From Saprospiraceae bacterium (GTDB taxonomy: Bacteria > Bacteroidota > Bacteroidia > Chitinophagales > Saprospiraceae), in the NCBI GenBank assembly GCA_027488935.1, contig JAIYAP010000081.1, positions 100,815-164,814 on the forward strand: DNA of 64,000 nucleotides, read 5' to 3'. Both the position numbers and the translations under genes were made by a program. This document shows, one piece after another, positions 27,856-35,217 of the stretch. The notes beneath the pieces were generated by a model. It was not told where the DNA came from and did no database searches. It saw nothing but the letters and a program-made list of their open reading frames with translations. The first letter of the stretch is position 1. Each line of letters begins with the position of its first letter.

Positions 27856-27922
27856 CGCCCAAAAATAATTCAGTTTGGGGGCATTGCGGTGTTTTCTTAT
27901 TATTTAACACTTCACCGCTGTA

Positions 27923-28088
27923 ATGTACGGACGGGTCGTGTACGGACGGGTCGTGTACGGACGGGTCGTGACCCGTCCACCCACGCACGGAAGGGTCGCG
28001 CCTCATCCACACACGCAAGGACAGGTCGCGTACGGACGGGTCGTGACCCGTCCACCCACCCACGGACAGGTCGCGACCTGTCCCTACG
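27923..28088. repeat. GGTCGCGACC-family palindromes, locus 1
   Basis: Tandem units such as GTACGGACGGGTCGTG (three in a row), then GGGTCGTGACCCGTCC and GGACAGGTCGCGACCTGTCC. The full palindromes are exact apart from the central CG or TG step. They fill the gap after the LytTR gene and slightly enter its 3' end. Same family at 29.94, 45.47 and 54.02 kb. Confidence 0.85.
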
Positions 28089-28782
28089 CGCCGAACGCGG
28101 CCCGCACCTCCGCCAAATACCGATCGCCCACCGGCACCTGCCGCCCGGCAATGCTAATTTGACCGCGCCGCAAACTTTCTGCCCGATCCAAGGCGATAAT
28201 ATAAGAACGATGCACCCGTAAAAATTTCCCTTGGGGCAATTTTTCAAAAACCCCTTTGAGCGACATCAAGGTTAGCACCGGTTTGCCGCCGGCATGTATT
28301 TTAATATAATCGTCGAAACCCTCAATCAACATAATATCATCAAATGGAATTTTAACCACACTGTATTCCGCCTTAACAAATAAACTATCGCCCTTCTGAT
28401 TCGAATCTTGTGGATCCATTTGCAAAAACCGCTGGTAATCGGCCGCTTTTTGCACCGCTTTTTGAAAACGTGCCAGTTCAAAAGGCTTAACCAAATAATC
28501 TACAGCATCCAGGTTGAAGCCCTCTGCGGCGTATTCGGCAAAGGCTGTGGTAAAAATAACCATCGGCGGCAACGACAGGTTGTTAAAAAATTGCAGGCCC
28601 GTAATATCCGGCATTTGTATATCCAAAAACAGCAGGTCCACTTCACCCGCTTCCAGGCGTTTGGCCGCCTGTGTTGCATCAGAAAACGTTTCTATGGTAT
28701 CCAATACAGCCGTTTGGTTGCCGTATGCCTGCAAAAGTTGCAGCGCCAAAGGTTCATCATCAAGCGCAATTGCGGTCAGCAT
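28084..28782 (-). CDS. LytTR family response regulator
   Basis: A 232-aa regulator with a receiver domain (phospho-acceptor Asp in LLFLDIQMPDITG, about 55; Lys in DYLVKPFEL) and a C-terminal LytTR DNA-binding domain (FLRVHRSYIIAL). The ATG at 28782 (LTAIALDDEPLAL) starts the receiver fold; a TTG 21 nt upstream is also in frame but not needed. It forms a two-component pair with the LytS-type kinase 46 nt upstream. Its stop codon lies in a palindromic repeat. Confidence 0.93.
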   Translation of the reverse strand: MLTAIALDDEPLALQLLQAYGNQTAVLDTIETFSDATQAAKRLEAGEVDLLFLDIQMPDITGLQFFNNLSLPPMVIFTTAFAEYAAEGFNLDAVDYLVKPFELARFQKAVQKAADYQRFLQMDPQDSNQKGDSLFVKAEYSVVKIPFDDIMLIEGFDDYIKIHAGGKPVLTLMSLKGVFEKLPQGKFLRVHRSYIIALDRAESLRRGQISIAGRQVPVGDRYLAEVRAAFGA

Positions 28783-28827
28783 AGCACAAATTTTGGTTGA
28801 CAAAAAGACATGAAAACAAAATACAGA

Positions 28828-29874
28828 CTACCATAAAAGGACCAAACGAACGTAATAAAAATCGTCTTTTTCCCAAATATCGAGCTGATGCCGATCGGGG
28901 TACAAAAGTTGGAGGCGTTTTCGGGTATTGGCAATTCCGATGCCCGTTTGTTCGCCTTCCATGGAATGGCGACGCACCACTTTATTCGTACAGTGAAAAA
29001 CCACTTGGTGTGCATCCACCTCCACACGGATCAAAATTGGCGTCATTTCCTGCGTGCTGATACCATATTTGAATGCATTTTCCACAAACGGCAGCAATAA
29101 CATCGGCGCAATTCGCTTGCCCCCGACATGACCATTCACCTCAAAAGAGAGCGTTGTCTTATCCGTTAAACGCAATTGATGCAGCTGAATAAAATGCCGG
29201 ATATGTTCCAGATCTTTCTCGAAAGGTACAAAATCATCATTCGCTTCCGACATCACATAACGCAACAATTGGCTCAATTGCAATACGGCACCGGGTGCTA
29301 AATCGCTTTTCGCCAAACTAAGGGTATAAATACCATTGAGTGTATTAAATAAAAAATGCGGATTCAACTGGCTTTTCAACTCGCTTAATTCTGCTTGCAG
29401 GCGCGCTCGATCACTTTCTGTACGCCGTGCCTCCGAGCGAATCCATTCGGCATTGAGCCGCATTCCACTGCTGGAGGCCCATACCAAGCTATACATAATG
29501 AAAGAAGCAAACCAACCCAATCGCTGAAAAATCTGAAATGCCACCCCCGGTATTTGTGGATTGCGCTGAATCATCCAGTATTGCAGTCCTATAATATTCG
29601 AAAGCAAAAAAACATACACCCCCAATACCGCTAAAAAATACTGCCAACGTTTGCCTTTCAACAAAAAACGGGGGATCAAAAAGTAATAGTTGAAGTAAAA
29701 ACTGGCTACCAACAACAAGTTTAAAAGCACAAAAAAAATTACCCGTTCCGGTGGCGGCTCAAAGCCCTGGACCATCTCCGGCGGACCAGGTGGGGGTAAA
29801 ATCACCGCAGGTAAACCTAAAAAAATAAGCCAAACAGCGGTGTGAGCAACGATTTTGATCCATAACTGACGCAT
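28828..29874 (-). CDS. LytS/YehU-type sensor histidine kinase
   Basis: A 348-aa inner-membrane kinase of the His_kinase (PF06580) group. Four hydrophobic helices occupy about 10-140. The phospho-acceptor is in SQLNPHFLFNTLN (about 173), and the ATP-binding region carries LLLPFVENAFKYG and GIGIANTRKRL. It should autophosphorylate and pass phosphate to the LytTR regulator encoded directly downstream. Signal unknown. Confidence 0.93.
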   Translation of the reverse strand: MRQLWIKIVAHTAVWLIFLGLPAVILPPPGPPEMVQGFEPPPERVIFFVLLNLLLVASFYFNYYFLIPRFLLKGKRWQYFLAVLGVYVFLLSNIIGLQYWMIQRNPQIPGVAFQIFQRLGWFASFIMYSLVWASSSGMRLNAEWIRSEARRTESDRARLQAELSELKSQLNPHFLFNTLNGIYTLSLAKSDLAPGAVLQLSQLLRYVMSEANDDFVPFEKDLEHIRHFIQLHQLRLTDKTTLSFEVNGHVGGKRIAPMLLLPFVENAFKYGISTQEMTPILIRVEVDAHQVVFHCTNKVVRRHSMEGEQTGIGIANTRKRLQLLYPDRHQLDIWEKDDFYYVRLVLLW

Positions 29875-29937
29875 CCTGCAAATATAAACGTGTAAACCTT
29901 GTGTAGCATTTGGATCTCGGTAAATCCTGAAAATGTC

Positions 29938-30022
29938 CCGATGTATGGGCGGGTCGCGACCCGCCCACGTACGGATGGGTCGCGACCACCCACGTACGGA
30001 CGGGTCGCGACCCGTCCCTACC
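29938..30022. repeat. GGTCGCGACC-family palindromes, locus 2
   Basis: Three units in tandem: GGGCGGGTCGCGACCCGCCC, GGATGGGTCGCGACCACCC (right arm imperfect) and GGACGGGTCGCGACCCGTCC, separated by CACGTAC. They lie between the divergent kinase and glyA genes, upstream of the glyA promoter. Confidence 0.85.
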
Positions 30023-30060
30023 CGCGATTTTTCCCATGAAATATTTCCAGCCGAATTGGC

Positions 30061-30068
30061 TACTTTTG
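30061..30068 (+). promoter_or_regulatory. -7 box (TACTTTTG) of glyA
   Basis: TACTTTTG matches TAnnTTTG 41 nt upstream of the glyA start; no good -33 box. Confidence 0.45.
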
Positions 30069-30109
30069 CCCCGCCTTTCGGGCTACTGTTTCACCTGTCT
30101 TTCCATACC

Positions 30110-31375
30110 ATGCAAGATCCAATATTCGACCTCATTCAACAAGAGTTGCAGCGCCAACAACGCGGCATCGAACTCATTGCTTCCGAAAATTTCACCAGTC
30201 CGCAAGTAATGGCCGCCATGGGCACTTGCCTGACCAACAAATACGCCGAGGGCTATCCCGGCAAACGTTACTACGGCGGCTGCGAAATCGTCGACCAAGT
30301 GGAACAAATCGCCATCGACCGCATTAAAGCCTTGTTTGGCGCGGCTTATGCCAATGTACAGCCCCATTCCGGTGCACAAGCCAATGCCGCTGTTTTCATC
30401 GCCTGCCTGCAACCCGGCGATAAAATATTGGGTTTCGACCTTGCGCATGGTGGCCACCTGTCGCACGGTTCATCTGTCAATTTCTCTGGCAAAGTGTACA
30501 GCCCATCGTTTTATGGCGTAGAGCAGGAAACCGGCCTGATCGACATGGATAAAGTGGAGGCAATCGCCTTGCGCGAACAACCTAAACTGATCATTTGCGG
30601 TGCTTCCGCGTATGCCCGCGACTGGGATTTTGCGCGTTTCCGCCAGATTGCCGATCAGGTAGGCGCTTTGTTACTGGCAGATATTGCCCATCCTGCCGGC
30701 CTGATTGCCGCCAAATTGCTCAACGACCCGATTCCGCACGCGCATATCATCACGAGCACCACCCACAAAACCCTGCGCGGCCCACGTGGTGGCGTTATTT
30801 TAATGGGTAAAGATTTTGAAAATCCCTGGGGACGAACCACCAAAAAAGGCGCACCGATCATGATGTCGGCCATCCTCGACAGCGGTGTATTTCCGGGCAT
30901 GCAAGGCGGCCCGCTGGAACATGTCATTGCGGCCAAAGCCATCGCATTCGGCGAAGCGCTCGATCCGGCTTTCAAAGTGTACAGCCAGCAGGTTATTTAC
31001 AATGCACAGGCCATGGCACACGAATTTGTACAACGCGGATACGATATCATCTCCGGCGGTACCGATAACCACATGATGCTCCTGGATTTGCGTTCAAAAA
31101 ATGTAACGGGGAAAGTAGCCGATCACGCCCTCGGAGAAGCGGATATCACGGTCAATAAAAACATGATTCCGTTCGATCCGCAGCCCCCAATGACCACTTC
31201 TGGCATCCGGGTAGGCGCAGCGGCCATCACCACCCGTGGCTTCAAAGAACAGGATTGCCGCCAGGTTGTGGAATGGATCGACACCGTATTGAGCAACCCC
31301 ACTGATGCTGCGCGGATCCTCAGCGTGCGCAAAGAAATTAACCAGTATATGGAGCGGTTCCCGCTGTACGGATAG
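30110..31375 (+). CDS. glyA: Serine hydroxymethyltransferase
   Basis: A 421-aa PLP enzyme interconverting serine and glycine with tetrahydrofolate one-carbon units. It opens [27 protein letters not shown], the family start, with [13 protein letters not shown] and the PLP-binding lysine region [13 protein letters not shown] at about 225. The ATG at 30110 is chosen because an open frame upstream (from 29933) only translates the palindromic repeats and 5' leader. Followed by a strong terminator at 31405-31442. Confidence 0.97.
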   Translation: MQDPIFDLIQQELQRQQRGIELIASENFTSPQVMAAMGTCLTNKYAEGYPGKRYYGGCEIVDQVEQIAIDRIKALFGAAYANVQPHSGAQANAAVFIACLQPGDKILGFDLAHGGHLSHGSSVNFSGKVYSPSFYGVEQETGLIDMDKVEAIALREQPKLIICGASAYARDWDFARFRQIADQVGALLLADIAHPAGLIAAKLLNDPIPHAHIITSTTHKTLRGPRGGVILMGKDFENPWGRTTKKGAPIMMSAILDSGVFPGMQGGPLEHVIAAKAIAFGEALDPAFKVYSQQVIYNAQAMAHEFVQRGYDIISGGTDNHMMLLDLRSKNVTGKVADHALGEADITVNKNMIPFDPQPPMTTSGIRVGAAAITTRGFKEQDCRQVVEWIDTVLSNPTDAARILSVRKEINQYMERFPLYG

Positions 31376-31404
31376 TTCCCCCCGCTTTTTTGGGTTTATC
31401 ATAG

Positions 31405-31442
31405 CACCCTTCCTGCACATTGGATGTTGCACAGGAAGGGTG
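31405..31442 (+). terminator. Terminator of glyA
   Basis: CACCCTTCCTG (31405-31415) and CAGGAAGGGTG (31432-31442) form a perfect 11-bp stem followed by TTTGAATTTT on the plus strand, in the gap between convergent glyA and def. Confidence 0.75.
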
Positions 31443-31470
31443 TTTGAATTTTATACCTACCAAATCCGCA

Positions 31471-32031
31471 TTAACGCGACACAAAAAACCGCATTTTATA
31501 ATCCGTATTCACCTTTCCGACCCGGATATCCTCCAGTTTGCGTTGTACCAGGCGTTTTTTAAGCGGCTTCAGCAATTCGGTAAACAACACACCTTGAATA
31601 TGGTCGTACTCGTGCTGAATCACACGGGCATTAATGCCATTGAATGTTTCTTCGTATTCCACAAAGTTTTCATCCTGCCAGCGCAGGCGAATGGTATCGG
31701 GGCGCTCCACATCGCCACGGATGTTAGGCACACTCAGGCAGCCTTCTTCATAATTCCAGGGCTGACCGCTTTCTTCTACCATCTGGGCATTGACAAACAC
31801 ACGCTTGAAGCCCTTTTGCTCGTCGTTTTTGCGATCAATCAGCCCCGTATCAATTACAAACAGACGAATGGCCAACCCAATTTGCGGTGCAGCTATGCCC
31901 ACACCATCGGCATGGTACATCGTTTCCCACATATTTGCGATGAGGGTTTCGAGTTCGGGGTAATCTGGCGTGATGGGCGCCGCTATTTTTTTTAAAACTG
32001 GTTGCCCGTAGGCAAAAATAGGTAATATCAT
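31471..32031 (-). CDS. def: Peptide deformylase
   Basis: A 186-aa metalloenzyme that removes the formyl group from nascent protein N-termini. The three family motifs are present: GVGIAAPQIG (about 43-52), EEGCLSVPNI (about 108) and the metal-binding HEYDH (about 152). It opens ILPIFAYGQPVLKKIA as in other Bacteroidota. It lies 54 nt downstream of ruvX in the same direction. Confidence 0.96.
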   Translation of the reverse strand: MILPIFAYGQPVLKKIAAPITPDYPELETLIANMWETMYHADGVGIAAPQIGLAIRLFVIDTGLIDRKNDEQKGFKRVFVNAQMVEESGQPWNYEEGCLSVPNIRGDVERPDTIRLRWQDENFVEYEETFNGINARVIQHEYDHIQGVLFTELLKPLKKRLVQRKLEDIRVGKVNTDYKMRFFVSR

Positions 32032-32085
32032 AAATCGACTCCTTGCGTGTTGCCGGGCGGTGATGCATACCAGCGGCCCGTTATC

Positions 32086-32502
32086 TTACCAAAAATGTTC
32101 CTCCATGTATTGTTCGAGAATCAGGGCGGCGGCAACTTTGTCCACCAGCGCTTTGTCTCGACGTTTTTGTTTCTTGACGCCACTGTTCAGAATAATCTTT
32201 TTAGCATCATTCGACGTATTGCGTTCATCCTGTCGCACAACGGGTATTTCCGGAAAAAGTTTGCGCAATTGCTCGGCAAATTTGTCCACCGCAGGCGCAA
32301 TTTGGGCCGGGTTTCCGTCTGGATACAACGGTAAACCTACCACCAAACACTCCACGTCTTCATTTTTGCAGTATTGCAGCAAAAAATCGAACAGTTCCGG
32401 GGTCGGCACGGTTGTCAGGCCACTCGCTATAATTTTCAGCGGGTCGGTGACAGCAATACCTGTCCGTTTTAATCCGTAATCAATTGCCAGGATGCGCGCC
32501 AT
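32086..32502 (-). CDS. ruvX: YqgF/RuvX, pre-16S rRNA nuclease
   Basis: A 138-aa RNase H-fold protein of the YqgF family (putative Holliday junction resolvase, shown in E. coli to act in 16S rRNA 5' maturation). Conserved ARILAIDYGLKRTGIAVTDPL carries the first catalytic Asp; DERNTSNDAK and the final DKVAAALILEQYM carry the others. It lies upstream of def. The -7 box ends 7 nt before the ATG, so the mRNA may be nearly leaderless. Confidence 0.94.
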   Translation of the reverse strand: MARILAIDYGLKRTGIAVTDPLKIIASGLTTVPTPELFDFLLQYCKNEDVECLVVGLPLYPDGNPAQIAPAVDKFAEQLRKLFPEIPVVRQDERNTSNDAKKIILNSGVKKQKRRDKALVDKVAAALILEQYMEEHFW

Positions 32503-32509
32503 AAGGGTG

Positions 32510-32517
32510 CAAAGGTA
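32510..32517 (-). promoter_or_regulatory. -7 box (TACCTTTG) directly before ruvX
   Basis: TACCTTTG on the minus strand is only 7 nt from the start codon at 32502, so transcription would begin within a few bases of the ATG. Confidence 0.5.
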
Positions 32518-32543
32518 GGTTTATCTTCGCAGAAATGGTCTAT

Positions 32544-32759
32544 CTATTCTTTTTGAGTTGATTTTATGTAATCTTCTGCACTCATTATAGGTATCTGCAC
32601 ATTTACAAAGTCTTTTAAATTTCGAGTAATGATTACACGTGCTGATTCGCCTTTTTCTGCCTTTAAAAACAATGCTTTTGCAAATTTAAAAAAAGGCGCT
32701 CTTTCCCCTAGCCAATCTAAAATAATATTTGTGTCTACGAAAACGGTATCCTTATTCAT
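32544..32759 (-). pseudogene. PIN-domain toxin remnant with central deletion
   Basis: A 71-aa reading frame. It begins as a PIN nuclease (TVFVDTNIILDWLGERAPFFKFAKALFLKAEKGE) and ends as one (VIITRNLKDFVNVQIPIMSAEDYI), but the usual central 60 or so residues with two of the catalytic acidic positions are missing. The junction is near ESARVI. Intact relatives are about 130-140 aa. The antitoxin gene overlaps its start by 4 nt (ATGA). The toxin is probably inactive. Confidence 0.8.
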
Positions 32760-33007
32760 CTGTATTTTTCTTCGAAATATTGAGTTTGTTCCTCTTTATA
32801 ATCTATTCCTTCTAAGTTTACGATCCCGGTCAACTCCTTTACAATGCTGGTTTTATCCTCTACAGGCTCCTTAAAATCTGGCATGATTCTAAGCAGAAGG
32901 TGTTCGATTAAGTGGGAGAGACTTACATTGTGCTCCCTTGCGTAGATTTTAGCGCGCTCAATAATTGCCTTGTCCAGGCTTAATGTTAGTTTGGTATTCA
33001 TAATCAA
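32756..33007 (-). CDS. Antitoxin-like protein (DUF6364 type)
   Basis: An 83-aa protein opening NTKLTLSLDKAIIERAKIYAREHNVSLSHLIEHLLLRI, a ribbon-helix-helix-like DNA-binding segment found in antitoxins paired with PIN toxins. The C-terminal acidic tail would wrap the toxin. Start at 33007 (or ATG at 33001). It is 4-nt overlapped with the shortened toxin frame and has its own promoter directly after the Y RNA terminator. Confidence 0.8.
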   Translation of the reverse strand: MIMNTKLTLSLDKAIIERAKIYAREHNVSLSHLIEHLLLRIMPDFKEPVEDKTSIVKELTGIVNLEGIDYKEEQTQYFEEKYR

Positions 33008-33021
33008 AAATGTATGAGCAA

Positions 33022-33053
33022 CAAAGATACGGTTTGGTTTCGGTAAAAATCAA
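33022..33053 (-). promoter_or_regulatory. Promoter of the antitoxin gene
   Basis: On the minus strand TTGA (33050-33053), 20-nt spacer, TATCTTTG (33022-33029), 15 nt before the start codon. Confidence 0.55.
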
Positions 33054-33082
33054 GGGGTATACCGCAAGGAAAGTTGGTTCAC

Positions 33083-33124
33083 AAAAAAAGCCCCCAATCA
33101 AACGAAAGGAGGCTTTTTTAAAAA
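33083..33124 (-). terminator. Intrinsic terminator of the Y-RNA-like cluster
   Basis: On the minus strand an A run, GCCTCC, a 12-nt loop, GGGGGC and seven T residues. The A and T runs extend the 6-bp stem. It directly follows the third RNA. Confidence 0.85.
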
Positions 33125-33126
33125 AC

Positions 33127-33270
33127 AAACGGGTAAAAAGCGAAAAAAGAATATCGTGCTCTACCGTCTGAGCTACGCGCCGAAATTGATATTATATTCG
33201 TCAGCGCGGTGGGACTCGAACCCACGACCCCGTCATCCGAATGAAGTATCTCTTTTCTACGACACCATTT
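33127..33270 (-). ncRNA. Y-RNA-like RNA 3 with complete tRNA-like module
   Basis: Read on the minus strand: 5' box GGTGTCGTA (33258-33266), helix strand GAAAAGAGA, TACTTCA, a small hairpin (TCAT-TCGG-ATGA), T arm (33209-33225: 5-bp stem, loop TTCGAGT), acceptor 3' strand CGCGCTG (33202-33208), a 19-nt loop, acceptor 5' strand CGGCGCG (33176-33182), TA, D arm (33158-33173: GCTC stem, 8-nt loop with GG, GAGC), then helix strand TCTTTTTTC (33142-33150) and 3' box GCTTTTTACCC. The 7-bp acceptor, 2-nt linker, 4-bp D stem and 5-bp T stem all fit tRNA geometry but in permuted order, opened at the anticodon position. This is the layout known for bacterial YrlA-type Y RNAs, which bind Ro60 proteins through the terminal helix. 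It lies downstream of a Ro60-type gene. Confidence 0.85.
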
Positions 33271-33295
33271 ATTCAATCTTTTAATACCCAAATGC

Positions 33296-33449
33296 AAAGA
33301 GCAAAAAACGCTAAACGTTGTAATGACATGTGCTACACACTGTTTTGTACGATTAAAAATTGTCAGTGTGACAGGATTCGAACCCGCTCCTTCCCCAACC
33401 CTGGTCGGGGCTGCACTAGACCGAAGTAACGCTTAACTACGGCATCTTT
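33296..33449 (-). ncRNA. Y-RNA-like RNA 2 with tRNA-like module and long variable hairpin
   Basis: On the minus strand: 5' box GATGCCGTA (33438-33446), helix strand GTTAAGCGT, TACTTCG, a 7-bp hairpin CCCCGAC-CAGG-GTTGGGG placed like a class II tRNA variable arm, T arm (33371-33387, loop TTCGAAT), acceptor 3' strand CACACTG (33364-33370), 21-nt loop, acceptor 5' strand CAGTGTG (33336-33342; 7 perfect pairs), TA, a region where the D arm is not recognisable, helix strand ACGTTTAGC (33310-33318) and 3' box GTTTTTTGCTC. AAAGA and TCTTT close the base. Same framework as RNA 3, with different helix sequences that still pair. Confidence 0.8.
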
Positions 33450-33464
33450 ATTTGGGCAAATTTC

Positions 33465-33526
33465 AAGGGCAACAAACACACAGTGTATTTTTTGTGTCGA
33501 AGTAACACTGCATTACGGCACCTTTT
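33465..33526 (-). ncRNA. Y-RNA-like RNA 1, minimal form without tRNA module
   Basis: On the minus strand: 5' box GGTGCCGTA (33514-33522), helix strand ATGCAGTGT (33505-33513), TACTTCG and an 11-nt remainder of loop, helix strand ACACTGTGT (33478-33486), 3' box GTTTGTTGCCC (33467-33477). All nine helix positions pair (two as G-T). It has the shared Ro-binding-type framework but only an 18-nt loop where RNAs 2 and 3 carry a tRNA-like domain. Confidence 0.72.
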
Positions 33527-33537
33527 TTTCTTTAGAA

Positions 33538-33560
33538 CCGGCGTGGCCTATCCACGCCGG
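33538..33560 (-). terminator. Hairpin after the TROVE gene
   Basis: CCGGCGTGG-ATAGG-CCACGCCGG, a perfect 9-bp stem 18 nt after the TROVE stop codon, followed by TTCT on the minus strand. The T tract is weak, so it may be a partial terminator or a processing site separating the mRNA from the Y-like RNAs. Confidence 0.6.
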
Positions 33561-33578
33561 CTTCCTGCACTATAAAGT

Positions 33579-35105
33579 CTATAATTCTATCGCATCAATC
33601 AGCGCAACCGCTGTTTCGCCGTTTTCCAGCGCGTCCAATACTTCGAATACTTTATCCGACCATCCCGCAATAAGTGCCACACCCTGGTCTTGACGCAGGT
33701 CGAATGGTGTATTTCCCAATCCAGCCAGGTCAAACAAATACAATTTCGCATCGGTCGCAACTTTCTTGCGGTAGTCCATCCATAACCCCATCAAGGTTTC
33801 ATTGGTTCCCTGACTGTTCCACAATTGACAATCGGTAAACAACATTACTTTATCCACAGGAACCTGGCGTTTCAACAAATCTGCGATCACCAAATACCCA
33901 TTCGTGCTGTACCCGACTTCTCCTTCGCGACGGTAAAACTCCTGTACATTCGACAAAACATTCCGTCCTGGCAATTGAATCACTTTCCAGGTATCGCCAA
34001 ACATCCCGGCGATTACATTTCGGCATTTCGATTTCAACAACATCCCCAGCATCAAGCCGATATCATAGTTTAACACCTTGCTTTTAGCGGAAATTGACTT
34101 TTGCATCGAACCCGAAACGTCGCAAGCAACCACCACGGTCGTATCCATGTCAAATCCGCGCAAATTCACCGTGCTCGCCATTACGGCATCTTCCAAAGCC
34201 TGCATAACAGCCGCTGTTTTAGGCGAATCTACTTGAAATAACTCGCGGTAAGCCGCCAGGAATCGGAAGGGCAATTGTTTGGATTGCGCTACCTGTTTCG
34301 GATCGGCCAACTGCTTACATACTTTATTCACGTGCGCACCGGAAACTTGCGCCTCCAGCATATTGCGCAGGTTACGCAGCATGGCCATATATCCTAATTT
34401 GCCTGAGTCGATCAATTCCTGCCATTTTGCACGAAAAGCGGCCTTTTTATCTGCCTCATTGGCAAATTTTTGCTGCCCCAGGGCCGACAACTCAGTTTCC
34501 CAGGTATACGGCGTTTCCAAAGTACCCGTCGCAATTTGATTAAAGATCGCTTGTTGGGCTGCATCTTTTGCCAAAGGGTGCGTCAAAAACAAGGCATCGC
34601 GCAGTTTTACCGCAGTGCCATCGCGGTTGTATTTGGCAAATTGGAACGCATCAAATTTATTGAATGCCATTACAATGCCTTTCTGTACTTGCTTCGACAA
34701 CCGATTCAATTGTTTGGCCCCATCGCGCTCATTGGCTTGTGCGTAAAATGCCAACATTTCGGTAATTTCATCCGCACGCTGAATCACGCGGCCGATCAAA
34801 CGGCTCAACAGATCATCTCCACGGTGTATTTTTGCCAACTCTATGGCCAATACCAGCGGAACAGAACGCAAGTGCATGCGCTCACGGGCATAAATGGCCA
34901 GTTTGGCTACAAAAATTGGATCGTTTTGGGCCACCAACGCTCGCAAACGCAATAAGCGTGCATTCCCCGTTTCATAAAACTTATCGCTCAAGGTAGCTGT
35001 AACCACCGCAGCGTACAATTCCTGCGCGGGCGTCATTTTATAAGCGGACGCTCCGGCATGGTTGATTGTTTTTGTTGGCGATTTTACTTTTTTGTTGAAA
35101 AACAT
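33579..35105 (-). CDS. rsr: TROVE domain protein, bacterial Ro60 orthologue (Rsr)
   Basis: A 508-aa ring-shaped RNA-binding protein. The N-terminal two thirds is the TROVE HEAT-repeat region (from TPAQELYAAVVTATLSDKFYE; APFVAK-type text IFVAKLAIYARERMHLRSVP). The C-terminal third is a VWA domain with an intact MIDAS (VVACDVSGSMQKS, about 325). Ro60 proteins bind misfolded RNAs in the central hole and Y RNAs on the outer surface; in bacteria they work with PNPase, in rRNA maturation and in stress survival. Three Y-RNA-like genes lie directly downstream on the same strand. RtcB or RtcR, frequent neighbours of Rsr, are not present in the window. Confidence 0.95.
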   Translation of the reverse strand: MFFNKKVKSPTKTINHAGASAYKMTPAQELYAAVVTATLSDKFYETGNARLLRLRALVAQNDPIFVAKLAIYARERMHLRSVPLVLAIELAKIHRGDDLLSRLIGRVIQRADEITEMLAFYAQANERDGAKQLNRLSKQVQKGIVMAFNKFDAFQFAKYNRDGTAVKLRDALFLTHPLAKDAAQQAIFNQIATGTLETPYTWETELSALGQQKFANEADKKAAFRAKWQELIDSGKLGYMAMLRNLRNMLEAQVSGAHVNKVCKQLADPKQVAQSKQLPFRFLAAYRELFQVDSPKTAAVMQALEDAVMASTVNLRGFDMDTTVVVACDVSGSMQKSISAKSKVLNYDIGLMLGMLLKSKCRNVIAGMFGDTWKVIQLPGRNVLSNVQEFYRREGEVGYSTNGYLVIADLLKRQVPVDKVMLFTDCQLWNSQGTNETLMGLWMDYRKKVATDAKLYLFDLAGLGNTPFDLRQDQGVALIAGWSDKVFEVLDALENGETAVALIDAIEL

Positions 35106-35108
35106 GAG

Positions 35109-35138
35109 TTAAGAGTGATGAGTGAGGAGTGATGAGTT
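35109..35138. repeat. Short direct repeats in the TROVE 5' leader
   Basis: GAGTGATGAGT occurs twice and a GAGTGAGGAGTGATGAG variant overlaps them, within the leader directly before the start codon. They may be slippage-derived, or a translational control element. Confidence 0.5.
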
Positions 35139-35217
35139 GGTGGTTACTTTTTAACATTTAGGACAAACCAAGCATCACACTAAATAATGTACTGCTCAAT
35201 TGCTTCGTTTGATGAAA

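Noticed and set aside
27923..28088. A CRISPR array
   Set aside because: The repeated units are adjoining palindromes without unique spacers of constant length, and no cas genes are present.
27565..28221. A plus-strand open frame with [18 protein letters not shown] repeats
   Set aside because: It only translates the palindromic GGTCGCGACC repeats and the opposite strand of two real genes. A similar frame before glyA (29933-30109) has the same origin.
32544..33007. An active toxin-antitoxin system
   Set aside because: The PIN toxin lacks its centre, so only the antitoxin looks functional.
33158..33225. A functional permuted tRNA gene
   Set aside because: The tRNA-like parts are embedded in a longer RNA with boxes shared by two neighbours, one of which lacks the tRNA part altogether. 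There is no clear anticodon loop and no CCA. A Y RNA tRNA mimic beside a Ro60 gene explains more.
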